Origin: Bradyrhizobium sp. BTAi1 | GTDB lineage: Bacteria; Pseudomonadota; Alphaproteobacteria; Rhizobiales; Xanthobacteraceae | DNA length: 64,000 nt | Assembly: GCF_000015165.1 (NCBI RefSeq) | Contig: NC_009485.1 | Location: 4,669,501 to 4,733,500, forward strand | Direction of reading: 5' to 3' | Shown here: positions 55,186-63,604 of the stretch, piece by piece | Numbering within the stretch: position 1 is the first letter of the stretch | Layout: each line of letters opens with the position of its first letter | The notes under the pieces: generated by a model | Seen by the model: the letters and a program-made list of their open reading frames with translations, nothing else | Databases searched by the model: none | Told to the model about the DNA's origin: nothing | Program-made: the position numbers and the translations under genes

Positions 55186-56337
55186 TCACGACCCGGCGAG
55201 GTGCAGAATATCGTTGTAGGTCGCGAACACCATCAGCATCAGAACCAGCCCCAGGCCGATTCGGAACCCCATTTCCTGCGCCCGCTCGGACAGCGGACGG
55301 CCGCGGACCGCTTCAACCCCGTAAAACAGCAGGTGCCCGCCATCGAGCAGAGGAACTGGGAACAGGTTCAACAGGCCGATGGAGACCGACAGGGTCGCAC
55401 ACAGCTGCACAACGAATTGGAAACCAAGGCTCGCAGCCTGCCCGGAGAGTTGTGCGATTCGGATCGGACCGCCGACATCGCCGGCACTCCCGGCTCCCGC
55501 GAACAACGACGCGATGAACTTGAAGGTTGTCGCGATGATGAACCAGACCTGCTCGAAGCCGATCTTGATCGATTCGAAGAACCCGACCGGGATCGAGCGC
55601 GATTCGTCCGGCTTGGCATTGTACTGAATGCCGAGCACACCGATCCGGTGGCTGTTGCCGAACAGATCCTTGACCTCCTTCAGCGCCGGGGTGGCCTTCA
55701 GGGTCAGTTCCGTGCCGTCGCGCTTGATCAGAAACGACAATTCCGAGCCGGCGCTGACCGACACCACCCGCTGCATGTCGGCGAAGGTCTCAATCGGCCG
55801 GCCGTCAATGGCGGCGATAACGTCACCATTCTTGAAGCCGGCCGCCGCCGCGACGCTGTCCGGCTGCACCGCGTCGACCCGCGGCGTGGTGTTCGGCTTG
55901 CCGAAATACAGCGCCATGCCGGCGAAGATGATCACGGCGAGGATGAAATTGGCGATCGGGCCGGCCGCGACGATCGCGGCGCGCTGGCCGACCGTCTTGT
56001 GGTGGAAGCTGTCGGCGCGCTCCTGCGGCGTCATCTTGGCCAGCGCCTCGGCCGACGGTGTCGAGGCCTCGGATTCGTCGCCGAAGAACTTCACATAGCC
56101 GCCGAGCGGGATCGCGGAGATCTTCCAGCGGGTGTTGTGGCGGTCGTTGAAACCGATCAGTTCCGGACCAAATCCGAGCGAAAACGTTAGCACCTTCACG
56201 CCCGCCCAGCGCGCGATCAGGAAGTGGCCGAGTTCGTGGAAGAACACCACGATCGTCAGCACGAACAGGAACGGGACGATATAGCCGAGAAGGCCGTTGC
56301 TCAACGTATTGAAGATATGGTGGAAAAACTCGGACAT
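55186..56337 (-). CDS. rseP: Site-2 protease RseP (intramembrane zinc metalloprotease)
   Basis: M50 family protease, 383 residues. The zinc motif HExxH is in VVFFHELGHFLIARWAGV at the first membrane segment. A PDZ domain sits at about 150-230 (VDAVQPDSVAAAAGFKNGDV), and the second conserved motif is NLFPVPLLDGGHLLFYGVE in the third membrane segment. In E. coli it cleaves anti-sigma factor RseA; its target here is not known. The ATG at 56337 is chosen; the frame extends to 56442 across the dxr 3' end without support. GGGAAG precedes it. Confidence 0.97.
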   Translation of the reverse strand: MSEFFHHIFNTLSNGLLGYIVPFLFVLTIVVFFHELGHFLIARWAGVKVLTFSLGFGPELIGFNDRHNTRWKISAIPLGGYVKFFGDESEASTPSAEALAKMTPQERADSFHHKTVGQRAAIVAAGPIANFILAVIIFAGMALYFGKPNTTPRVDAVQPDSVAAAAGFKNGDVIAAIDGRPIETFADMQRVVSVSAGSELSFLIKRDGTELTLKATPALKEVKDLFGNSHRIGVLGIQYNAKPDESRSIPVGFFESIKIGFEQVWFIIATTFKFIASLFAGAGSAGDVGGPIRIAQLSGQAASLGFQFVVQLCATLSVSIGLLNLFPVPLLDGGHLLFYGVEAVRGRPLSERAQEMGFRIGLGLVLMLMVFATYNDILHLAGS

Positions 56338-56377
56338 CCGCTTCCCTTCCCGTGGGCCCGGAGACCCGTCGAACCCT

Positions 56378-57601
56378 TTAAGATGCTTTTGCGGCGATTT
56401 GAGGCAAGAGCCCCGCGGCGGTTTTTCGCGCATCATGGTCAATGGCGATCGCGTCGTCCGCCGATGTTAGAGGTGCCTGATTACCGGATCGTGTCCAATG
56501 CTCAAGCGTGGCCTCGACCAGCCGGGCGATCGCGCCGAAGCGGATCTGCCCGGCGGCAAACGCCGCCACCGCGACCTCGTTGGCCGCATTGTACACCGTG
56601 GTGGCGCCGCGGCCGGTGCGGAGCGAATCATAGGCCAGCCGCAGACCGGGGAACCGCACGAAGTCGGGCGCCTCGAAGGTCAGCGTGCCGATCTTGGCCA
56701 GATCCAGCCGGGCCGACGGGCCCGCGATCCGGTCAGGCCAGCCCAGACAATGGGCGATCGGGATGCGCATGTCGGGGGCACCGAGCTGCGCCACCACCGA
56801 CCGGTCCGAGAACTCGACCATGCCGTGGACGATCGACTGCGGATGCACCAGCACGTCGATCTCGTCCGGGGACAGCGCGAACAGGTAGGACGCCTCGATC
56901 ACTTCGAGGCCCTTGTTCATCATGGAGGCCGAATCGATCGTGATCTTCTGGCCCATGCTCCAGTTCGGATGCTTCAGCGCCTGCGCCAGGGTCGCCTGCT
57001 CGATATCGGCGGCGGCCCAGGTTCGGAACGGACCACCGGACGCGGTGATGATGACCCGCACCAGTTCCTCGCGATTGCCCGAGGACAGCGCCTGGAACAG
57101 CGCATTGTGCTCCGAATCGGCCGGCAGGATGCAGGCGCCGGCCTGCGCGGCGCGTTGCATGAAGAAGTCGCCCGCACAGACCAGGCATTCCTTGTTGGCG
57201 AGTGCCACCGTGGCGCCGCGGTCGACGGCGGCCAAAGCGGGTTTCAGGCCGGCGGCGCCGGACACGGCGGCCATGACCCAGTCGGCGGGACGCGCGGCCG
57301 CCTCGATGATGGCGCTCTCCCCCGCCCCGCATGCGATGCCGGTGCCGGCCAGCGCATCGCGCAGCTCATTGAGCCGGGCCGGATCGGCCACCGCCACGAA
57401 GCCGGGCTTGAATTCGCGAGCGAGCTTGGCCAGCCCCTGCACATTGCTGTTGCCGGTCAGCGCCTCGACCCGATAGCGTTCGGGCGCGCCGCGCAACAGG
57501 TCCATGGTCGACTCGCCGATCGAGCCGGTGGCGCCGAGCACGGTGATGCTGCGCACCTCCGCGCGACCAGGCTTGTTGTTCCGCAATGGCACTGCGCTCA
57601 T
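56378..57601 (-). CDS. dxr: 1-deoxy-D-xylulose-5-phosphate reductoisomerase
   Basis: First committed step of the MEP isoprenoid pathway: DXP to MEP with NADPH. 407 residues. The NADPH-binding motif is SITVLGATGSIGESTMDLL. Active-site segments are LANKECLVCAGDFF, LPADSEHNALFQ, TASGGPFRTW and KITIDSASMMNKGLEVIEA. It supplies precursors for UppS two genes upstream in the array. Confidence 0.97.
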   Translation of the reverse strand: MSAVPLRNNKPGRAEVRSITVLGATGSIGESTMDLLRGAPERYRVEALTGNSNVQGLAKLAREFKPGFVAVADPARLNELRDALAGTGIACGAGESAIIEAAARPADWVMAAVSGAAGLKPALAAVDRGATVALANKECLVCAGDFFMQRAAQAGACILPADSEHNALFQALSSGNREELVRVIITASGGPFRTWAAADIEQATLAQALKHPNWSMGQKITIDSASMMNKGLEVIEASYLFALSPDEIDVLVHPQSIVHGMVEFSDRSVVAQLGAPDMRIPIAHCLGWPDRIAGPSARLDLAKIGTLTFEAPDFVRFPGLRLAYDSLRTGRGATTVYNAANEVAVAAFAAGQIRFGAIARLVEATLEHWTRSGNQAPLTSADDAIAIDHDARKTAAGLLPQIAAKAS

Positions 57602-57638
57602 GTTCTCACCAAAGATTTCGACCGGTCAGCTGCGCCGG

Positions 57639-58508
57639 TCACCAAACCAGAAGACCGCGGCCGACGCCTTCAAGGCCGCCGCGCAACAAACCGAGAATTG
57701 CGGCAAAGACAATTGCCGCGACATAGCCGTCCAGACGGTCCAATAGACCGCCATGGCCGGGGATGATGTGACTGGAGTCCTTGACGCCGAAGCGCCGCTT
57801 CACGGCGGACTCGAACAGGTCCCCGAGTTGCGACACGATCGACAGCACCGCCGCGAGCACGACCATAGCCATCAGGCCGCCGGCGCCGGCCAGCGCCCAA
57901 CAGGCTGCGGCGAGGAGGCTCGTCACGAAACCGCCGATCGCGCCGGCCCAGGTCTTGTTTGGACTGATCCGCGGTGCGAGCTTCGGCCCGCCGATGCCAC
58001 GCCCCGCGACATAGCCTCCGATATCGCTCGACCACACGACCAGGAAGACCAGCACCAAGGCGTGCCAGCCCTCGGTCACGTCGAAGCGAACGAGCACGGA
58101 GGCGAGCTCGGCCGCGGCGGCGTAGATGAATCCGGTCGCCGCCCAGCTGCGGTGCCCGGCCGCCAGGGCCGCGACGAGCGCGAGGCCCAGTCCGAGCACG
58201 ACCGCCGCGACGTCGACCAGGCCGAAAGCGAGACAGACCCCGGCAGCCGCAATGGCCAGCGCGCCGATCACGCTCACGCGGACGGCGCGGACCTCGCCGA
58301 CCACCATCAGCCATTCGAGATACAGGCCGACGGCGACCAGGGTGACCAAGGCGGTCCAGAACACGCCGCCGGCATAGGCTGCGCCCAGCGCCAGCGGCAC
58401 CAGGACGAGGGCCGCCGCAATCCGGAGCAGAAGATTGCTCGGCGCGGCCTTTTTCGGCTGCGCGGTCGTCACAGCATCACCAACGGCTGCGGTGTCGGGC
58501 TTGGTCAC
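57639..58508 (-). CDS. cdsA: Phosphatidate cytidylyltransferase
   Basis: Makes CDP-diacylglycerol from CTP and phosphatidate at the inner membrane. 289 residues with about eight membrane segments. The C-terminal CDS signature is SQLGDLFESAVKRRFGVKDS followed by HIIPGHGGLLDRLDGY. The start is GTG, overlapping the uppS stop by four bases (GTGA), so it is translationally coupled to uppS. Confidence 0.96.
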   Translation of the reverse strand: MTKPDTAAVGDAVTTAQPKKAAPSNLLLRIAAALVLVPLALGAAYAGGVFWTALVTLVAVGLYLEWLMVVGEVRAVRVSVIGALAIAAAGVCLAFGLVDVAAVVLGLGLALVAALAAGHRSWAATGFIYAAAAELASVLVRFDVTEGWHALVLVFLVVWSSDIGGYVAGRGIGGPKLAPRISPNKTWAGAIGGFVTSLLAAACWALAGAGGLMAMVVLAAVLSIVSQLGDLFESAVKRRFGVKDSSHIIPGHGGLLDRLDGYVAAIVFAAILGLLRGGLEGVGRGLLVW

Positions 58509-59260
58509 GAGGCTGTTTTCGCCACGAGGCCGCCGAAGCGGCGTTCGCGCCGGCCGAACTCGGCGATCGCGCCTTCGAGCGCGGCCTTGTCGAAATCGGG
58601 CCAGTGCATGGGAACGAACACGAGCTCGCTATAGGCGGCCTGCCACATCAGGAAGTTCGACAGCCGCTGCTCGCCGCTGGTGCGGATGATGAGGTCAGGA
58701 TCGGGAATATCGGGCGCATCGAGGTGGGCGCCGATCGCGTCGGCATCGATCGAGGCCGGATCGCGCCGTCCCTCGGCGACCTCGCGCGCCAGCCGCTGCG
58801 CCGCGCGCGCGATCTCCTGGCGGGAACCGTAATTGAAGGCGACCACCAGCGTGAGCTTGGTGTTGCCGCGGGTTAGCTCTTCAGCCTCGCTCAACAGCGC
58901 GCAGATGTCAGGCTCGAGGCCATCGCGCTCGCCAATCACCCTGACCCGCACGCCATCGCGATGCAGCGTGGCGAGGTCATTGCGGATGAAGCGGCGCAGC
59001 AGGCCGAACAGATCGCCGATCTCGCTCGCCGGCCGCGACCAGTTCTCGGACGAGAACGAAAAGATGGTGAGATAGCGAATACCGAGCTCGTGCGAGGCGC
59101 GCACGACCCGGCGCAGCGCCTCGACGCCGCGGCGATGACCCTCCGCCCGCGGCAGTCCGCGCGCCGCAGCCCAGCGGCCATTGCCATCCATGATGATGGC
59201 AACATGGGCCGGACCGTCGGATCGATCCGGCGCCGTCATGGGGGCCGCGGCATTGGTCAT
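58505..59260 (-). CDS. uppS: Isoprenyl transferase / undecaprenyl diphosphate synthase
   Basis: Cis-prenyltransferase making the C55 lipid carrier for peptidoglycan and O-antigen. 251 residues. Substrate-binding motif IIMDGNGRWAAARGLPRAEG, SFSSENWSRP, and the C-terminal DLIIRTSGEQRLSNFLMWQAAY with the conserved RTSGE. The ATG at 59260 has AAGGA 8 bases upstream and is preferred over 59269. It follows frr by 12 bases. Confidence 0.97.
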   Translation of the reverse strand: MTNAAAPMTAPDRSDGPAHVAIIMDGNGRWAAARGLPRAEGHRRGVEALRRVVRASHELGIRYLTIFSFSSENWSRPASEIGDLFGLLRRFIRNDLATLHRDGVRVRVIGERDGLEPDICALLSEAEELTRGNTKLTLVVAFNYGSRQEIARAAQRLAREVAEGRRDPASIDADAIGAHLDAPDIPDPDLIIRTSGEQRLSNFLMWQAAYSELVFVPMHWPDFDKAALEGAIAEFGRRERRFGGLVAKTAS

Positions 59261-59272
59261 CAGGAGCATCCT

Positions 59273-59836
59273 TCAGACGGTCAGGATTTCCTTTTCCTTC
59301 GCCGCCAGCAGCTGATCGATCTCGGAGATCACGCTGTCGGTCGCCTTCTGGATGTCGGTCGCGAGCCGCTCCTGATCATCCTCCGAAATCTCGTGATTCT
59401 TCTCGAGCTTCTTCACCGTGTCGAGCCCGTCGCGGCGGACATGGCGGACGGCGACGCGGGCAGCTTCCGCATATTTATGCGCGACCTTGACCAGTTCCTT
59501 GCGGCGCTCCTGATTGAGCTCGGGAATGCGCAGCCGGATCACCTGGCCCTCGGTGGCGGGCGACAGGCCCAGATTGGAATCGACGATCGCCTTCTCGACC
59601 GCCTTGACCATGGTGCGGTCCCACACCTGAACCGACAACAGGCGCGGCTCGGGCACAGAGACGGTGGCGAGCTGGTTGAGCGGCATGTGCGAACCATAGG
59701 CCTCGACCTGGACCGGCTCCACCATCGATGCCGAGGCGCGGCCGGTCCGCAGACCACCGAGTTCGTGCTTCAGCGCCTGGGTGGCGCCCTGCATGCGGCG
59801 CTTCAGTTCGTTGAGGTCGAAATTGCCCGTGCTCAT
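59273..59836 (-). CDS. frr: Ribosome recycling factor
   Basis: Splits post-termination ribosomes with EF-G. 187 residues, normal length. Characteristic segments are LGGLRTGRASASMVEPVQVE, VWDRTMVKAVEKAIVDSNLG, RLRIPELNQERRKELVKVAH and AVRHVRRDGLDTVKKLEK. The ATG at 59836 has AAAGGA at suitable spacing. The frame continues upstream through the pyrH-frr gap but has no family residues there. Confidence 0.98.
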   Translation of the reverse strand: MSTGNFDLNELKRRMQGATQALKHELGGLRTGRASASMVEPVQVEAYGSHMPLNQLATVSVPEPRLLSVQVWDRTMVKAVEKAIVDSNLGLSPATEGQVIRLRIPELNQERRKELVKVAHKYAEAARVAVRHVRRDGLDTVKKLEKNHEISEDDQERLATDIQKATDSVISEIDQLLAAKEKEILTV

Positions 59837-59882
59837 CACGCTTTCCTTTCCTGCAACCCGGGGCACCGTGGCCGGCTGAGCC

Positions 59883-59903
59883 GGGCCTCCTGAACGGAGG
59901 CCC
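59883..59903. other. GC-rich hairpin in the pyrH-frr gap
   Basis: Perfect 8-base stem GGGCCTCC/GGAGGCCC with a 5-base loop in the 166-base gap. On the minus strand it is followed by GGCTCAGCC, not a T-tract, so it is more likely an RNA processing or stability element than an intrinsic terminator. Confidence 0.6.
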
Positions 59904-60002
59904 AAGGCCGGACCTGACGATTCCCGGACGAATTCCTGTGTCGCGTCTGCTTCTACCGCAGCCCTGGGCACGGTCCAACACCGGCAGCGGGCGGTATCGC
60001 GC

Positions 60003-60719
60003 TCACCCCGCGACGATGGTGCCGCGCCCTTCGCCCCGCAGCATCGCGCCGATCGCGCCGGGCTCGGCAATGGAGAACACAATGATAGGCAGCGATGTTT
60101 CCCGGGCAAGCGCGAATGCGGTCGCGTCCATGACCTTGTAGCCGCCTTCGATGGCCTGGGAATGGGTCAGCCGGTCAAAGCGCTTGGCGGCCGGGTCCTT
60201 CTTCGGATCGGCGCTGTAGACGCCGTCGACATTGGTGGCCTTCAGCACCGCCTGGGCGCCAATCTCGGCGGCCCGCAGCACGGCCGTGGTGTCGGTCGTA
60301 AAGTAAGGATTGCCGGTGCCGCCGCCGAGCACGACGATACGTCCCTCGGCGAGCGCCTTGTGCGCCGCAGCGCGCGTGAACAGCTCGCAGACCTGCGGCA
60401 TCACGAAGGCCGACAGCGCCTGTGCCGGGGCCCCCTTGCGCTGGATCGCGGCCTCCAAGGCGAGGCAGTTCATCACGGTGGCAAGCATTCCCATCGTGTC
60501 GCCGGTCGGGCGCGACACGCCCTGGGACGAGACCTCGACGCCGCGCACCATGTTGCCGCCGCCGACGACGACGGCGATCTCGATGCCGAGCTTTTGCGCC
60601 GCGATCAGGTCGTCGGCGATACGGTCGACGGTCGCCTGGTCGATACCGAAGGAGTGAGGGCCCGCGAGATACTCGCCGGACAGCTTGACCACGACGCGAC
60701 GATAGACCGGCTCAGCCAT
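60003..60719 (-). CDS. pyrH: UMP kinase
   Basis: Bacterial hexameric UMP kinase of the amino-acid kinase fold, 238 residues. Segments are VVVKLSGEYLAG, IAVVVGGGNMVRGVEVSSQG, DTMGMLATVMNCLALEAA, VVLGGGTGNPYFTTDT and ATNVDGVYSADPKK. It makes UDP, upstream of UTP and of CTP by PyrG. Located between tsf and frr as in most proteobacteria. Confidence 0.98.
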   Translation of the reverse strand: MAEPVYRRVVVKLSGEYLAGPHSFGIDQATVDRIADDLIAAQKLGIEIAVVVGGGNMVRGVEVSSQGVSRPTGDTMGMLATVMNCLALEAAIQRKGAPAQALSAFVMPQVCELFTRAAAHKALAEGRIVVLGGGTGNPYFTTDTTAVLRAAEIGAQAVLKATNVDGVYSADPKKDPAAKRFDRLTHSQAIEGGYKVMDATAFALARETSLPIIVFSIAEPGAIGAMLRGEGRGTIVAG

Positions 60720-60750
60720 GTGCCAATATGTCCCTATCCGCGCGTTGAGA

Positions 60751-60773
60751 TCCGGCGCGAAGACCGCGCCGGA
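60751..60773. other. GC-rich hairpin in the tsf-pyrH gap
   Basis: Perfect 9-base stem TCCGGCGCG/CGCGCCGGA with a 5-base loop (AAGAC in plus orientation) in a gap of only 73 bases, close to the tsf stop codon. No T-tract follows on the minus strand. Confidence 0.65.
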
Positions 60774-60792
60774 CCGTGCCTGTCTTCAGTCG

Positions 60793-61716
60793 TTACTTCT
60801 TGCCGCTGGCGGCGGCGACTTCGGCTGCGAAGTCGGTCTCTTCCTTCTCGATGCCCTCACCGAGGGCATAACGGACGAAACCGGCAACCTTGATCGGACC
60901 GCCGACCTTGCCTTCGGCTTCCTTCAGCGCCTGTGCGACCGACTTGCCGCTGTCATGGATGAAGGCCTGCTCGAGCAGGGTGACTTCCTTGTAGTAGGTC
61001 TTCAGGCCGGACTCGACGATCTTCTCGATGACGTTTTCCGGCTTGCCCTGCTGGCGATATTTGTCGGCGAGCACGTCCTTCTCACGCTTGACGACCTCGG
61101 GATCGAGACCGGCAGCATCGATCGCCTGCGGATTGGCGGCCGCGACATGCATCGCGAGCTGACGGCCCAGCGCCGCGAGTTCGTCGGTCTTGCCGGGCGA
61201 TTCCAACGCGACGATCACGCCGAGCTTGCCGGCGCCCTCGATGACGGCCCCGTGGACGTAGCTCGACACCACGCCCTCGCTCACTTCGAGCGCGGCCGCG
61301 CGGCGCAAGGTCTGGTTCTCGCCGATGGTCGCGATCGAATCGGCAATCGCGGCCTCGACCGTAATGCTGCCGACCTTGGCGGCCTTGATCTTCTCGATAT
61401 CGGCACCGGCGTCGAGCGCGACCTGGGCGATCATCTTGACCAGGCCCTGGAAGTGCTCGTTGCGCGCGACGAAGTCGGTTTCCGAGTTGACCTCGACGAC
61501 CACGCCCTTCTTGCCCGAGGTGAGCGCGCCGATCAGGCCCTCGGCCGCGACGCGGCCCGCCTTCTTGGCGGCCTTCGACAGGCCCTTCTTGCGCAGCCAA
61601 TCCTGCGCAGCCTGCATGTCGCCGCCGGTCTCGGTGAGCGCGGCCTTGCAATCCATCATGCCCGCGCCGGTCGACTCGCGCAGGTCCTTCACCATCGCTG
61701 CGGTGATATTAGCCAT
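60793..61716 (-). CDS. tsf: Elongation factor Ts
   Basis: Nucleotide exchange factor for EF-Tu. 307 residues. The N-terminal UBA-like domain with TDVRF-region equivalent reads KDLRESTGAGMMDCKAALTE, followed by the core NSETDFVARNEHF. AAGGACG precedes the ATG. Between rpsB and pyrH as in most bacteria. Confidence 0.98.
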   Translation of the reverse strand: MANITAAMVKDLRESTGAGMMDCKAALTETGGDMQAAQDWLRKKGLSKAAKKAGRVAAEGLIGALTSGKKGVVVEVNSETDFVARNEHFQGLVKMIAQVALDAGADIEKIKAAKVGSITVEAAIADSIATIGENQTLRRAAALEVSEGVVSSYVHGAVIEGAGKLGVIVALESPGKTDELAALGRQLAMHVAAANPQAIDAAGLDPEVVKREKDVLADKYRQQGKPENVIEKIVESGLKTYYKEVTLLEQAFIHDSGKSVAQALKEAEGKVGGPIKVAGFVRYALGEGIEKEETDFAAEVAAASGKK

Positions 61717-61804
61717 TGTTGAACGTCCTTTTGCCTGTCCAAAGCGCGACGCAGCGGATGGCTCGACGCCGTCCGCTGCCAGGAACTACCTATCTCAGTC
61801 GCGA

Positions 61805-61827
61805 TGGCCGGCGTACGACGCCGGCCA
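61805..61827. other. GC-rich hairpin in the rpsB-tsf gap
   Basis: Perfect 10-base stem TGGCCGGCGT/ACGCCGGCCA with a 3-base loop, 18 bases behind the rpsB stop codon. On the minus strand it is followed by TCGCGACTGAG, not T-rich. It could attenuate or stabilise the rpsB part of the transcript. Confidence 0.65.
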
Positions 61828-61845
61828 GATTCTTGTCGTGTCGTC

Positions 61846-62838
61846 TTAGGCGTCGGCGAGCGACTTGGCCTGGGCGACCCAGGCGTCGGCCCGGCTCGGC
61901 AGACCGACTTCTTCGCCGATCTGGTGCGCCGTGTCGTGGTCGAGCTCGGCGAGCTGCCAGAAGTGGAAGATGCCGAGGTCGTTCAGCTTCTTCTCGATCG
62001 CACCGGACACGCCGGTGAGCTTCTTGAGATCGTCGGCGGTGCCGCGCGGACCAGGCAGACCCTGGAACGTCGAGGCGGCCGTCGCAGCCGGGAGCTCTTC
62101 CTCGAGCGGCGCAGCGGAGGCGCCGATGTCGATGCCGAGCTCGCCCTGGGCGCGCGAGATGCCGTCGATGGCGGCGCGCGCGATCAGGTCGCAATACAGC
62201 GAAATGGCGCGGCCGGCGTCGTCATTGCCGGGAACCACGTAGGTGATGCCCTTCGGATCGCAGTTGGTGTCGACGATCGCGGCGACCGGAATGTTGAGGC
62301 GCTGGGCCTCCTGGATCGCGATGTCTTCCTTGTTGGTGTCGATCACGAAGATCATGTCGGGCAGACCGCCCATGTCCTTGATGCCACCGAGCGAGCGATC
62401 GAGCTTGTCGCGCTCGCGCTGCAGGGTCAGGCGCTCCTTCTTGGTGTAGGAGTTGGCCTCGCCCGACGACAGCACCTCGTCGAGGTGACGCAGGCGCTTG
62501 ATCGAGGCCGAGATCGTCTTCCAGTTGGTCAGCGTACCGCCGAGCCAGCGCGAATTGACGAAATACTGCGCGCAGCGCTTGGCCGCATCAGCGACGTTGT
62601 CCTGCGCCTGGCGCTTGGTGCCGACGAACAGGATACGGCCGCCCTTGGCGACGGTATCGCTGACGGCCTGCAGCGCCGTGTGCAGCAGCGGCACGGTCTG
62701 CGCGAGGTCGATGATGTGGATGTTGTTGCGGGCTCCGAAAATGTAATCGGCCATTTTCGGATTCCAGCGGTGAGACTGGTGACCAAAGTGCACGCCAGCT
62801 TCAAGCAGCTGGCGCATCGTGAATTCAGGCAGCGCCAT
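61846..62838 (-). CDS. rpsB: 30S ribosomal protein S2
   Basis: 330 residues: an S2 core of about 230 residues (MRQLLEAGVHFGHQSHRWNP, then FVGTKRQAQDNVADAAKRC and NSRWLGGTLTNWKTI) plus a C-terminal extension of about 90 residues. The extension includes a helix-hairpin-helix-like segment (LPGPRGTADDLKKLTGVSGA) near 255-330, seen in alphaproteobacterial S2 proteins. GGAGAATATCCA precedes the ATG. First gene of the long array; a candidate promoter lies about 110 bases upstream. Confidence 0.98.
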   Translation of the reverse strand: MALPEFTMRQLLEAGVHFGHQSHRWNPKMADYIFGARNNIHIIDLAQTVPLLHTALQAVSDTVAKGGRILFVGTKRQAQDNVADAAKRCAQYFVNSRWLGGTLTNWKTISASIKRLRHLDEVLSSGEANSYTKKERLTLQRERDKLDRSLGGIKDMGGLPDMIFVIDTNKEDIAIQEAQRLNIPVAAIVDTNCDPKGITYVVPGNDDAGRAISLYCDLIARAAIDGISRAQGELGIDIGASAAPLEEELPAATAASTFQGLPGPRGTADDLKKLTGVSGAIEKKLNDLGIFHFWQLAELDHDTAHQIGEEVGLPSRADAWVAQAKSLADA

Positions 62839-62953
62839 TGGATATTCTCCGGTTGAGTCCTCCGGAAACGCGTGAGCAAAATCAGGCCGTTAAGGCCCGG
62901 CTTGCCACCGGACGCCCTCTAGGAGAGCCAAGTTTCCGTGTGAGATGGCGCGC

Positions 62954-62981
62954 TATATAGCCGGATTCTGGCGCAACGCAA
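62954..62981 (-). promoter_or_regulatory. Candidate promoter of the rpsB operon
   Basis: On the minus strand TTGCGT (62976-62981) and TATATA (62954-62959) are separated by 16 bases, a reasonable housekeeping-sigma pair. It lies between the upstream lipoprotein gene and rpsB and would give a leader of about 110 bases, long enough for S2 feedback regulation. A small GGCC/GGCC hairpin lies inside that leader near 62884-62896. Confidence 0.5.
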
Positions 62982-62992
62982 GGAAAATGGGC

Positions 62993-63514
62993 CTATTCCG
63001 CCTGCAGAAGCTCGGCGAGCGCGGTCTTGGCCTGGCCCTCCTGGAGCGGAACGAAGTCAACAGGCCCCTTGTTGTCGGCCCCTGACGAGGCCGCGGCCAT
63101 CACGCCCATGCCCACCAGGCCGAACGCGATTCCCCCGCCCTGCATCGCCCTCGACCGTTCGCTGGGCCTGATCGAGTAGAAATAGGTCTTGCCCGGCTCG
63201 GTGGTGAAATCGAGGTAGGATTCGCCTGGAAACAGCAGCTGGGTGGCCACGACATGGTGCGCACCGGCGGGACGGTCGACATAGGCATAGGTCCCGGGCA
63301 GCAGACGGGGCAGCGCCACGCCGTCCACCTTGGCGTCGCAATTGGTGCGATCCAGCCAGGAATCCTTCAGGCTCATGATGACGATCCGGGCGTGGCCCGG
63401 CCGGGGCGCCCCGATCTTCTGCGACACGACGGCATATTCCGTGCCTTCCTTGCCCGTGAGGCATCCAGACACCAGAAGTGCCGCACCAAGCCCCAGAAGC
63501 GACCGCCTGTTCAT
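62993..63514 (-). CDS. DUF2846-like lipoprotein
   Basis: 173 residues. A lipoprotein signal peptide (NRRSLLGLGAALLVSGC) has its lipobox LVSGC, with the lipidated Cys near residue 18. The mature part (ARIVIMSLKDSWLDRTNCDA, LPGTYAYVDRPAGAHHVVAT, and SYLDFTTEPGKTYFYSI) resembles DUF2846 proteins, which have an immunoglobulin-like beta fold and no known function. Start at 63514 places the signal correctly. Not obviously linked to the ribosomal array that follows it. Confidence 0.8.
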   Translation of the reverse strand: MNRRSLLGLGAALLVSGCLTGKEGTEYAVVSQKIGAPRPGHARIVIMSLKDSWLDRTNCDAKVDGVALPRLLPGTYAYVDRPAGAHHVVATQLLFPGESYLDFTTEPGKTYFYSIRPSERSRAMQGGGIAFGLVGMGVMAAASSGADNKGPVDFVPLQEGQAKTALAELLQAE

Positions 63515-63604
63515 GTTTCCACCCCCCCGTAAAACCCCGGACAAAGGCTATGACGGGAACCGGGAACCTTGCAATCTCCGGCAACAAAGAGAGTGCGACT
63601 GTGC

